Assembly (NCBI GenBank): GCA_017531985.1
Contig: JAFXJY010000016.1
Location: 16,351-80,350 of the forward strand
Length of the DNA stretch: 64,000 nt
Direction: 5' to 3'
Source of the DNA: Bacteroidaceae bacterium
GTDB lineage: Bacteria; Bacteroidota; Bacteroidia; Bacteroidales; Barnesiellaceae_A
The translations under genes and the position numbers were made by a program. Below the pieces are notes generated by a model that saw only the letters and a list, made by a program, of their open reading frames with translations, searched no databases and was not told where the DNA came from. Below are positions 54,361-63,105 of the stretch, piece after piece; position 1 is the stretch's first letter; the number at the start of each line of letters is the position of its first letter.

Positions 54361-55080
54361 TTTGTATTGCCCCTGCGGGCGTTTCTGACGAAAACACAGG
54401 GGCGAAAATGATAACCCTATCAGCTTGCATACGCTTCGCTTTCCGCTCCTCCGGACGTGCCATCATCCCAATGCGTCAGCCCATAGCCGTAGGGACGCAC
54501 CACTGGTGCGTTGATGGTATAATTATATAAAAATCAATTAATATAATAACCGTACGCACCGCTGGTGCGTCCCTACCTCAGGAGAAAACACAGGGGCGAG
54601 GTAACCTTTTCTGCCCCTGCAAGCGTAGCGAGATAGGGGAAGTCCCCGTAGGGGGAAGGGGTTGAGACCTAACGGATGCGTTTAGGCTGACATGGTCTAT
54701 TACATCTGATTTTTATTATTATTTTTAACCCCTCTGTCTCGCTGAGGCTCGACGTCTCCCCTATATTTTCTTGCGAAAAACACAGGGGCGAAAATGGAAA
54801 CAAACAATACGTCGCAGACGTATGGCTATCGAAACCCCACGATGAAGCACGCAGTGCGTAATCGTGGGGGATGCATGGCGATAGGATACTACCTACCACT
54901 ACGTCGAAGACGTAGCACGAGAATAGCAGAAGCGTAACGTCTTCGACGTAAGGCGATACCGCACACACTTCTACCCCACGTAACGCTTCGCTTACGTGGG
55001 GTTTCTACTGCACAACGTCTCCGACGTTGCAGCGGTGCGTCCCTACCTTAGGAGAAAACACTGGGGCGAAGATGATAACC
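54361..55080. repeat. Palindrome-rich, repeat-rich non-coding island
   Basis: Several short motifs recur: GGAGAAAACACAGGGGCGA-like units at about 54389, 54581, 54773 and 55051; GCACCACTGGTGC and GCACCGCTGGTGC palindromes at about 54497 and 54556, with a GGTGCGTCCCTACCT unit near 54563 and 55034; ACGTC-NNN-GACGT palindromes at about 54829, 54901, 54938 and 55015; and hairpins CCCCACGAT/ATCGTGGGG (about 54836-54869) and ACCCCACGTAA/TTACGTGGGGT (about 54973-55002). Open frames here are short and unlike known proteins. Confidence 0.75.
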
Positions 55081-55520
55081 CTATCAACCCAGCGTCTGAA
55101 ATACACGACGAGGGTGTCAGCCTGAGTATGAATAACCCCCAACGAGCGAAGGCGAAGTAGGAGGGGAGGGTGCGACAGACCATACAGGTCGGAGTATCAC
55201 TTTTATCGGGTATTTCTTGGCTATTAGGCAATAATTGTATAAATTCGCACTCACATAATAGGAGTAGAAAGGAGTCGCATAGTGTCAGCCCGATATACTC
55301 CATAGGGAACTTCTGTCAATTGCGTTGTTATGATTGATGGTTATTTTCTTAGCGTAGATTTCAGACCATGACCGAATGAGTATATCGAGCTATGTGATTG
55401 AGGTCGAGGCTGAATGATAGCAAGAGAAAACAGCAGGCAAGCCCCAAGAATGTTTCCCTTAACGAATGAATGATAAATCGGTGGAATTTATAGAAGTTCC
55501 CCATAGCAAATTGTAAAGAC
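55081..55520. other. Intergenic region between the repeat island and the porin-like gene
   Basis: About 440 bp with no supported gene. A minus-strand frame at 55043-55303 overlaps the repeats and shows no family resemblance. No clear promoter box was found for the gene at 55521. Confidence 0.5.
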
Positions 55521-56132
55521 ATGAACGTTATCAATCGACTATTACGCAGTGCAGCAGTGGCACTCGCACTGACAGCCACCACTGCTATGGCTCAAACAGC
55601 TACGACCAACACTACTACGGGATTGCCCCGAGCAACCGAAATGACTCACACCGCCGTGCAGCAGCAACCCTCTACGGTAAATGCACCATCGCATCCCTTT
55701 GCCTTCGGAGCTGAGATAGGTGCCAACATTGACTTCTCGTCGACCGAGAGCAGTTGTTTCGACATCGATATATACGGTGGTTATCGTCATGGAGTGATTC
55801 AGGTGTTGGGTCTCGGAGTGGGACTGCATCCCTCTTTTTCGCACAATCGTCGTTTTATTCCCATCTATGCCATGTTCCGCTGCAACTTCAAGCCCGGACG
55901 CTCACTCTGCTTTGCCGATGCCAAGGTGGGTATGTCCATCAACGAGTTGAATGCCATGAACCACAACACCGGGCTGTATGCCTCGGCCGGTATAGGCTTC
56001 AATCTGTGGCAGACTCGCCGCGTCAAGACTCATGCCCTCATAGCCTACAACTACACCGGAATAAAGCCCTTTGCAATATATACCGACAAGGCATTGCATG
56101 GTGTCTCCATCCGTATAGGTGTGACATTCTGA
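55521..56132 (+). CDS. Outer-membrane beta-barrel-like protein
   Basis: This 203-aa protein has a signal peptide (LLRSAAVALALTATTAMAQ), a Thr/Pro-rich linker of about 35 residues, and alternating hydrophobic strands (FAFGAEIGANIDFSS, DIYGGYRHGVIQVLGLGVGL, GVSIRIGVTF with terminal Phe). This fits a small eight-stranded outer-membrane protein similar to the OmpA/OprF-type barrel family. Partner and ligand are unknown. It precedes plsC by about 105 bp on the same strand. Confidence 0.72.
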   Translation: MNVINRLLRSAAVALALTATTAMAQTATTNTTTGLPRATEMTHTAVQQQPSTVNAPSHPFAFGAEIGANIDFSSTESSCFDIDIYGGYRHGVIQVLGLGVGLHPSFSHNRRFIPIYAMFRCNFKPGRSLCFADAKVGMSINELNAMNHNTGLYASAGIGFNLWQTRRVKTHALIAYNYTGIKPFAIYTDKALHGVSIRIGVTF

Positions 56133-56237
56133 TAGCAGCGTCTTTGTCATCGCAAAAGAGCAAGAGTATGCCGAATATGTAGAACGTCCCCACGGACGAA
56201 ATTTCCTTAAAACAATAACCGATAACCAACACCCATC

Positions 56238-56972
56238 ATGCGAATATTATACCTCCTCTATCAGTGGCTCATAGCCTATCCGTTGTTGATAGTAATCACA
56301 CTCATTACGAGTCTAACAGTCATCATAGGCAGCCTCTTGGGCAGTCGCGACTTCTGGGGCTACTATCCGCCCATGATATGGGCTCGATGCTTCTGCCTGT
56401 TGCTATTTATTCGCACCGAAGTACGCGGACGCGACAACATCGACCCACGCACATCCTACGTCTTCGTAGCCAATCACCAAGGAGCATTCGACATCTTTCT
56501 CATATACGGCTACTTGGAGCATAACTTCAAGTGGATGATGAAACGCTCGTTATTCAAGATACCCTTTGTAGGAGCAGCCTGCAAGTCGGCAGGACACATC
56601 ATGGTCGATCGCTCCTCTCCGACAGCCATCAAGAACACCATGCAGCACGCACAGAAAACCCTGCAAGGTGGAATGTCGCTCGTCGTATTCCCCGAAGGCA
56701 CACGCTGCATGGATGGTCGATTGCAACGATTTAAACGCGGAGCATTCCTCCTCGCCGAAGAGTTTTCACTACCCGTAGTACCCCTCACCATCGACGGAGC
56801 ATTCTCGCTCCTTCCCAAAGGTGGCATCAACGTACATCCCGGCAAGGTGACACTCACTATACACAAACCCATCACACCACCGGCTGAGGGCAAGTACGAC
56901 ATAGAACAGCTCATGCGTGACTCCTACAACAGCATCGCCTCGGCACTTCCCGGCGAAGCTCCCATCGAGTAG
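56238..56972 (+). CDS. plsC: 1-acyl-sn-glycerol-3-phosphate acyltransferase
   Basis: This 244-aa membrane-associated acyltransferase has the catalytic NHQGAFD (NHx4D), the substrate-binding FPEGTR and a hydrophobic N-terminus (LLYQWLIAYPLLIVITLITSL). It makes phosphatidic acid from lysophosphatidic acid in phospholipid synthesis. Length is normal. Related lipid acyltransferases share these motifs, so an alternative acceptor is possible. Confidence 0.92.
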   Translation: MRILYLLYQWLIAYPLLIVITLITSLTVIIGSLLGSRDFWGYYPPMIWARCFCLLLFIRTEVRGRDNIDPRTSYVFVANHQGAFDIFLIYGYLEHNFKWMMKRSLFKIPFVGAACKSAGHIMVDRSSPTAIKNTMQHAQKTLQGGMSLVVFPEGTRCMDGRLQRFKRGAFLLAEEFSLPVVPLTIDGAFSLLPKGGINVHPGKVTLTIHKPITPPAEGKYDIEQLMRDSYNSIASALPGEAPIE

Positions 56973-57183
56973 GGGCGATAATGCACCACACATGCCCCGT
57001 CGCATAGTTGCAGATACCAGCCGACAGTGCAGCATGATGGCAGTGAGCTTAGTAGCAATCGCCTTGATAGAGTGACGAAAAAATGGTTGAAATGCAAAAG
57101 TATGTTAATATTTGCATTATATCCTCCCAATCCATAGCAAATAAGCAAAAAAAGTTGCAAATTTGCACTCCGTAATCACACCT

Positions 57184-57254
57184 TGTCCTGTGGTGTAATG
57201 GTAGCACTCCAGATTCTGGCTCTGTCAGTGAGGGTTCGAATCCTTCCAGGACAA
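57184..57254 (+). tRNA. tRNA-Gln (anticodon CTG)
   Basis: Acceptor arm TGTCCTG (57184-57190) pairs with CAGGACA (57247-57253). The D arm is GTGT-AATGGTA-GCAC, the anticodon loop TTCTGGC with CTG at its centre, and the T arm GAGGG-TTCGAAT-CCTTC. The first anticodon-stem pair is a C-T mismatch. CCA is not encoded. A terminator follows. Confidence 0.93.
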
Positions 57255-57284
57255 CAAATGAAGTGGTAAAACATAATGAACTAA

Positions 57285-57318
57285 AAAATCCGAGTAACAA
57301 ACAACTCGGATTTTTTTT
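57285..57318 (+). terminator. Terminator after tRNA-Gln
   Basis: AAAATCCGAGT (57285-57295) pairs with ACTCGGATTTT (57304-57314), with eight T residues at 57311-57318. Confidence 0.9.
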
Positions 57319-57385
57319 GTCACAGCCTGTATCGAACACCGTCCCACAACCGAGCCTCAGTCACTATTCGATAATGACCATGTAT

Positions 57386-57470
57386 AAAAGAAAACGAGTA
57401 CCTCGAATGAGACACCCGCTTTAAATGTTTTCACAACGGAATCATCCTTATTGTGAATTGATGAAATTTT
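57386..57470 (-). ncRNA. tracrRNA of the type II-C system
   Basis: Read on the minus strand, about 85 nt. It starts with an anti-repeat (57470-57451) that pairs perfectly over 20 nt with the CRISPR repeat (plus-strand text TTGTGAATTGATGAAATTTT). It continues AAGGATGATTCCGTTGTGAA, strongly like the nexus region of known Cas9 tracrRNAs. It ends with a 10-bp hairpin (57418-57395, loop ATTC) and a T-rich tail. The promoter box TATATTTG is at 57484-57477 on the same strand. It is divergent from cas9. Confidence 0.9.
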
Positions 57471-57476
57471 ATGATG

Positions 57477-57484
57477 CAAATATA
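57477..57484 (-). promoter_or_regulatory. -7 box of the tracrRNA promoter
   Basis: TATATTTG on the minus strand, a perfect TAnnTTTG, placed to start transcription near 57470, exactly at the anti-repeat. A -33 TTTG is not clear. Confidence 0.65.
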
Positions 57485-57569
57485 AATAATTTTTTCTAAT
57501 AATAACACTAATGTGGAAAATAATTTATAAATTGCGAAAAATTTAACATCAATCATAAAATAAAGTATT

Positions 57570-60500
57570 ATGAAAAGAATTTTGGGACTCGATCTGGGTA
57601 CAAATAGTATAGGATGGGCGTTGGTAAATGAGGCTGAAAATGTCGATGAACAATCATCGATTATCCGCTTGGGAGTAAGAGTTAATCCTCTGACTGTTGA
57701 TGAAAAAAGCAACTTTGAAAAGGGTGCAGCCATTACTACTACGGCCGAAAGAACCTTGAAGCGTAGTATGCGACGTAATCTGCAACGATATAAATTGCGT
57801 CGTGAAGCATTAAGAGCAATACTGCTTGATAGTAATTTGATAACATCCGATACATTGCTGAACGAGAGCGGTAAACAATCGACTTACGAGACTTGGATGC
57901 TGCGAGCGAAAGCTGCACGACAAGAAATAACACTCGTACAGCTGGCTCGTGTGCTGATGGCCATAAATAAGAAACGCGGCTATAAGAGCAGTCGCAAAGC
58001 CAATGCCGAGGATGGTATTGCAATAGATGGAATGTCGGTTGCCAAGCAACTTTACGATGACAACATCACCCCCGGCGAATACTGTTGCGAGTTATTATTG
58101 CATGGTAAGAAATATCTTCCCGAGTTTTATCGTTCGGACTTAGAGAATGAGTTGGAAAAAATATGGGACTACCAGTCGCAATTCTATCCCGATATTCTGA
58201 CCGATGAACTGCGTCAGCAACTCAAAGGAAAGTCTCAATCGAAATGCTCGGCCACCTTCGTGGCTAAATATAAAATATATACTGCCGAAAATAAAGGAAT
58301 AGATAAGAAATTGCAGACCTATAAGTGGCGACGCAATGCCTTGCGTGAGCAGTTGACAGTCGAGGAAGTTGCTTATGTTATTAGTAATCTATGTGGTGAG
58401 ATAAATAATACAAGCGGATATCTGGGTAACATAAGTGACCGCAGCAAGCAACTCTATTTCGATAAAATCACAGTGGGTGAGTATCTGTGGCAGCAACTAT
58501 CGCTCAACCACCATACAAGTCTTAAAAATCAGGTGTTTTATCGACAGGATTATTTGGATGAGTTTGAGACGATATGGGAGACACAGGCTCAATATCACAA
58601 GGAACTTACTCCGCAGTTGAAGAAAGATATACGCGATGTGATTATATTCTATCAGCGTCCGCTTAAAAGCAAAAAGGCTTTTCTTGATACATGTGAGTTG
58701 GAGAGTCGCAATGTAATCATGGAAGTTGATGGTCACACCAGAACCATGTGCATCGGTCCCAAAGTGTGTCCCAAGTCATCCCCCATATTTCAAGAGTTCC
58801 GTATATGGCAGCGACTCAATGATGTGAGAGTAACCATTCATGAGAAAAATAAGCTGACTCAACGCAAGGAATACTATACGCGAGAACTCACACTCGAAGA
58901 GAAAGAATTGCTCGCATCGGAATTGATGATAACTCGCAAGCTCAATAAAAAGGATGTCTTGAAGTTACTGTTTAAGACCGATAAGGAGAAAGATATAAAT
59001 TTCAAACAGTTGGATGGTAATGAGACCTATGCCGAACTGTTTGAAAAGTATCTCAATATAGTAGAACTTACCGGTCATCTTTTGCCTCGTGATATCAAGA
59101 ATGCCAAAGAAAAAATTGAGGCAGTGGCACTGATATTTGAAGCGTGCGGATATAATACCGATATACTATCGTTCGATTCATCGCTTAGTTCCGATGAGTG
59201 TTACAATCAGACCTATTACAAGCTATGGCATCTGCTGTACTCGTACGAAGGAGATAACTCTAAGACGGGTGTAGAGGGACTCATTAAGAAAATTATGGAT
59301 ATAACGGGACTGGAAGAAGAGTTTGCCAAGATGTTGTCCGGTATCAGTTATCGTCCCGATTATGGTAGCCTCAGTAGCAAAGCCATGCACAAGATATTAC
59401 CATTCCTACGAGCCGGTAATGATTATGCATTAGCCTGTGCCTATGTCGGTTATCGACACTCAAAGGAGTCGTTGACCAAGGAAGAGATTGAGGCTCGAGT
59501 ATTGAAACCACGATTGGATGTCATTCCCAAAAATTCGCTTCGTAATCCGGTGGTAGAGAAAATCCTCAATCAGATGGTACATGTTGTTAATGGCGTTATA
59601 GAACAATATGGTGCTATCGATGAGATACGCATAGAATTGGCTCGCGAACTGAAACGTTCATCCTCCGAGCGTGCCGATATGTATGACAACATGAACTCGG
59701 CAAACAAAGAGCATGAAAATATAAAGCAAATACTGACATCGGAGTTTCACATAGCCCATCCCACTCGCAATGATATTGTAAGGTACAAGTTATATAAAGA
59801 ATTGGAACCTATGGGATATAAAACACTCTACTCCAATACATATATCCCCAAGGAAAAACTCTTCTCGAAGGATTTCGATATAGAACATATCATCCCACGT
59901 TCACGTCTTTTTGACGATTCGTTCTCCAATAAGACATTGGAAGCTCGTGACATAAATATTGAAAAAGGCAACATGACTGCCTACGATTATGTCATGCAGA
60001 AGTATGGCTCGGGAAGTGAATATGGTATCGATGCCTACGAAAGCAGAATATTGGCACTGCTGAAAAATGGTAGTATATCGAAGGCTAAGTGGAAAAAATT
60101 GAGAATGAAAGAAGTAGAAATTCCCCAAGATTTTATCGATAGAGACCTACGCAATTCGCAATATATTGCTCGCGAAGCCATGCGTATGCTACACCAAGTA
60201 GTACGCACTGTTGTGCCTACAATAGGAGCTATAACCGCACGTCTGCGTGAAGACTGGCAGCTGGTCGATGTCATGCAAGAGTTAAATTGGGATAAGTATG
60301 ACCGTCAAGGTCTCACATCCTATTACGAAGATCATGACGGTCGACGCATCAGGCAGATAACAGACTGGACTAAACGAAACGACCATCGTCATCATGCCAT
60401 GGATGCTCTTACCATCGCTTTTACCAAGCATTCGTATATACAATATCTTAACAACCTGAATGCTCGCAGCGACCGATCGTCGGAGATATATGCCATCGAA

Positions 60501-61715
60501 CATAAAGAACTTGAACGCAATGAACATGGTAAGTTGCGATTTAAGTCGCCCATATATCCTGTTTCGCACTTCCGACAAGAAGCCATGAAACACTTGCAGA
60601 TGATACTTGTCTCCATCAAAGCCAAGAACAAAGTAGTTACAGCCAATATCAACAAGAGTAAAACTCGGGGCGGATATAACCGCAAGCAGCAACTTACACC
60701 CCGAGGACAATTGCACCTCGAGACCGTATATGCTGCTCGTAAGCAATATACTTATGAAGATAAGAATATAGGAGGAACTTTTACGTCCGAGGTTATCGAA
60801 CGTGTAGTATCATCGCTCTATCGAAAGGCTCTAAATGACCGCTTGCAACAGTTCAATGGCGATGTCAAGAATGCCTTTACCGGACGAAACAGCATTGAAC
60901 ACAATCCTATTTACACCGATACCGGCATTGCTGTACCTAAGACCGTAAAAGTGCGAAAGGAGGAAGTTATCTATACTATTCGCAAGGATATTACCCCCGA
61001 CTTGAAGATAGAGAAAGTTATCGACCCACGAGTGAGAACTATCTTACAAGAGCGTCTTCGGGAGCATGGCAATGATGCTAAAAAAGCATTCTCCGACCTC
61101 GATAACAATCCAATATGGCTCAACAAAGAGAAGGGTATAGCGATGAAAAAAGTAACCATTAAGGGGCTAAACAACGCAATATCACTACATGAGAAACGCG
61201 ACAATACCGGTGCTTTCATTACCGATAGTCAAGGTCGACGCATCCCCACCGACTACGTCAACACCGGTAACAACCATCATGTAGCCATATATCGCGATGC
61301 CGATGGGCAATTGCAAGAGGTAGCAGTTTCCTTCTTTGATGCAACTGCACGCTACATGCAAGGATTACCTATCGTAGACAAGGGCTACAAGAGCGAAGAG
61401 GGGTGGACATTCCTCTTCACAATGAAACAAAACGAGTACTTTGTATTCCCCGATGTTGAAGCCGGATTTGACCCATCGGAAATAGACCTTACTGATAGTA
61501 TCAACTACACACGCATCAGTCCCTATCTATATAGAGTTCAAGCTATATCAAACAAAGACTATTTTTTCCGTCATCATTTGGAAACTAATGTAGAAAGGGT
61601 AAAAGAGCTGCGAAACATAACATGGCGGCGAGTAACAAATCTTACCCATCTCGAAGGTATTGTAAAAGTTCGCATCAATCATATAGGTGAAATAGTAAAA
61701 GTAGGAGAGGAGTAA
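57570..61715 (+). CDS. cas9: CRISPR-associated endonuclease Cas9 (type II-C)
   Basis: This Cas9 (1381 aa) cuts DNA guided by crRNA:tracrRNA. RuvC-I is RILGLDLGTNSIGWAL (Asp8), RuvC-II IRIELAREL (Glu689), and RuvC-III HRHHAMDAL (His942, Asp945). The HNH domain has FDIEHIIPRSRLF with His773 and Asn796. An Arg-rich bridge helix (ERTLKRSMRRNLQRYKLRR) starts near residue 60. All nuclease residues appear intact. The length is at the long end, as in Bacteroidota II-C enzymes. cas1 follows after 4 bp and cas2 after that, with no csn2 or cas4. Confidence 0.98.
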   Translation: MKRILGLDLGTNSIGWALVNEAENVDEQSSIIRLGVRVNPLTVDEKSNFEKGAAITTTAERTLKRSMRRNLQRYKLRREALRAILLDSNLITSDTLLNESGKQSTYETWMLRAKAARQEITLVQLARVLMAINKKRGYKSSRKANAEDGIAIDGMSVAKQLYDDNITPGEYCCELLLHGKKYLPEFYRSDLENELEKIWDYQSQFYPDILTDELRQQLKGKSQSKCSATFVAKYKIYTAENKGIDKKLQTYKWRRNALREQLTVEEVAYVISNLCGEINNTSGYLGNISDRSKQLYFDKITVGEYLWQQLSLNHHTSLKNQVFYRQDYLDEFETIWETQAQYHKELTPQLKKDIRDVIIFYQRPLKSKKAFLDTCELESRNVIMEVDGHTRTMCIGPKVCPKSSPIFQEFRIWQRLNDVRVTIHEKNKLTQRKEYYTRELTLEEKELLASELMITRKLNKKDVLKLLFKTDKEKDINFKQLDGNETYAELFEKYLNIVELTGHLLPRDIKNAKEKIEAVALIFEACGYNTDILSFDSSLSSDECYNQTYYKLWHLLYSYEGDNSKTGVEGLIKKIMDITGLEEEFAKMLSGISYRPDYGSLSSKAMHKILPFLRAGNDYALACAYVGYRHSKESLTKEEIEARVLKPRLDVIPKNSLRNPVVEKILNQMVHVVNGVIEQYGAIDEIRIELARELKRSSSERADMYDNMNSANKEHENIKQILTSEFHIAHPTRNDIVRYKLYKELEPMGYKTLYSNTYIPKEKLFSKDFDIEHIIPRSRLFDDSFSNKTLEARDINIEKGNMTAYDYVMQKYGSGSEYGIDAYESRILALLKNGSISKAKWKKLRMKEVEIPQDFIDRDLRNSQYIAREAMRMLHQVVRTVVPTIGAITARLREDWQLVDVMQELNWDKYDRQGLTSYYEDHDGRRIRQITDWTKRNDHRHHAMDALTIAFTKHSYIQYLNNLNARSDRSSEIYAIEHKELERNEHGKLRFKSPIYPVSHFRQEAMKHLQMILVSIKAKNKVVTANINKSKTRGGYNRKQQLTPRGQLHLETVYAARKQYTYEDKNIGGTFTSEVIERVVSSLYRKALNDRLQQFNGDVKNAFTGRNSIEHNPIYTDTGIAVPKTVKVRKEEVIYTIRKDITPDLKIEKVIDPRVRTILQERLREHGNDAKKAFSDLDNNPIWLNKEKGIAMKKVTIKGLNNAISLHEKRDNTGAFITDSQGRRIPTDYVNTGNNHHVAIYRDADGQLQEVAVSFFDATARYMQGLPIVDKGYKSEEGWTFLFTMKQNEYFVFPDVEAGFDPSEIDLTDSINYTRISPYLYRVQAISNKDYFFRHHLETNVERVKELRNITWRRVTNLTHLEGIVKVRINHIGEIVKVGEE

Positions 61716-61719
61716 TATC

Positions 61720-62652
61720 ATGATCAAAAGAACACTCTGTTTCAACAATCCGGCCTATCTGAGCCTGAGGAACAAGCAACTCGTCATCAAGTTGCCCGAG
61801 GTAGAGTGCAACGACACCCTGCCCGAGGCATTCAAGCGAGATGCCACACGCACCATCCCTATTGAGGACATAGGAGTAATACTGCTCGATAACAAGCAGA
61901 TCACCATTACACAAGGCGTACTCGAAGCCTTACTGGCCAACAACTGTGCCGTAATATCGTGCGATAGCAGCCACATGCCCACCGGACTGCTGTTGCCTCT
62001 CGAAAGCCACACATTGCAGAGTGAACGCTTTCGTAACCAACTCGATGCCTCATTGCCACTCAAAAAGCAATTGTGGCAGCAGACCATACAAGCCAAGATA
62101 ACCAATCAGGCCACAGCCTTGCAGCGAGTAGTGGGATGCGAAGTGGGTAATATGCGGTCGTGGGCAAGGGATGTTCGCAGTGGTGACCCCGACAACTATG
62201 AGGCTCGTGCAGCGGCCTATTATTGGCAGACATTCTTTCCCCGACATCCCCATTTTGTGCGAGGACGTGAAGGCGAACCACCGAACAATCTGCTCAATTA
62301 CGGATATGCCATACTACGAGCCACAGTGGCACGCTCATTGGTAGGCTCGGGATTACTACCCACATTGGGCATACATCATCACAACCGTTACAATGCCTAT
62401 TGTCTTGCCGACGATATTATGGAGCCATATCGACCCTATGTCGATATCCTCGTAGCCGAGATAGTAAACGAAGGTAAAGATATCACGCAACTTACCACCG
62501 ACATCAAGTCGCGACTGCTCACTATACCCATCCTCGATGTCGTCATAGACAATCGTCGCAGTCCGCTCATGATAGCCACTACACGCACATCGGCCTCCTT
62601 GGCGGCATGTTTTGCAGGCGAAACGCGTAGAATAGCCTACCCGGTGTTATAG
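61720..62652 (+). CDS. cas1: CRISPR integrase Cas1 (type II)
   Basis: Cas1 (310 aa) inserts new spacers together with Cas2. The metal site is predicted from Glu161 in DNYEARAAAYYWQTFF, the His219-221 cluster in LGIHHHNRYNAY, and Glu235 in ADDIMEPYRPYVD. The beta-domain start TLCFNNPAYLSLRNKQLVI is typical of type II Cas1. The ATG at 61720 is 4 bp after cas9. Confidence 0.97.
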   Translation: MIKRTLCFNNPAYLSLRNKQLVIKLPEVECNDTLPEAFKRDATRTIPIEDIGVILLDNKQITITQGVLEALLANNCAVISCDSSHMPTGLLLPLESHTLQSERFRNQLDASLPLKKQLWQQTIQAKITNQATALQRVVGCEVGNMRSWARDVRSGDPDNYEARAAAYYWQTFFPRHPHFVRGREGEPPNNLLNYGYAILRATVARSLVGSGLLPTLGIHHHNRYNAYCLADDIMEPYRPYVDILVAEIVNEGKDITQLTTDIKSRLLTIPILDVVIDNRRSPLMIATTRTSASLAACFAGETRRIAYPVL

Positions 62653-62997
<345 letters not shown>

Positions 62998-63001
62998 AAA
63001 T

Positions 63002-63032
63002 AAAAAACCGACCTTTGGAGTCGGTTTTTTTT
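63002..63032 (+). terminator. Terminator of the cas operon
   Basis: AAAAAACCGAC (63002-63012) pairs with GTCGGTTTTTT (63020-63030), with a T-run to 63032. Confidence 0.92.
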
Positions 63033-63105
63033 AGCATTATAGACAATTTTTTTATTATACAATACGTTTGTAAATTATTGATAATCATTGCGATACAAAT
63101 ATCGA

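Noticed and set aside
54669..55303. Minus-strand open frames in the repeat island (99 and 86 aa)
   Set aside because: Low-complexity products without family resemblance that overlap palindromic repeats; no ribosome site or promoter.
57451..57484. tracrRNA on the plus strand running into cas9
   Set aside because: Downstream of the anti-repeat on the plus strand there is only AT-rich sequence with no terminator hairpin or nexus, whereas the minus strand has both.
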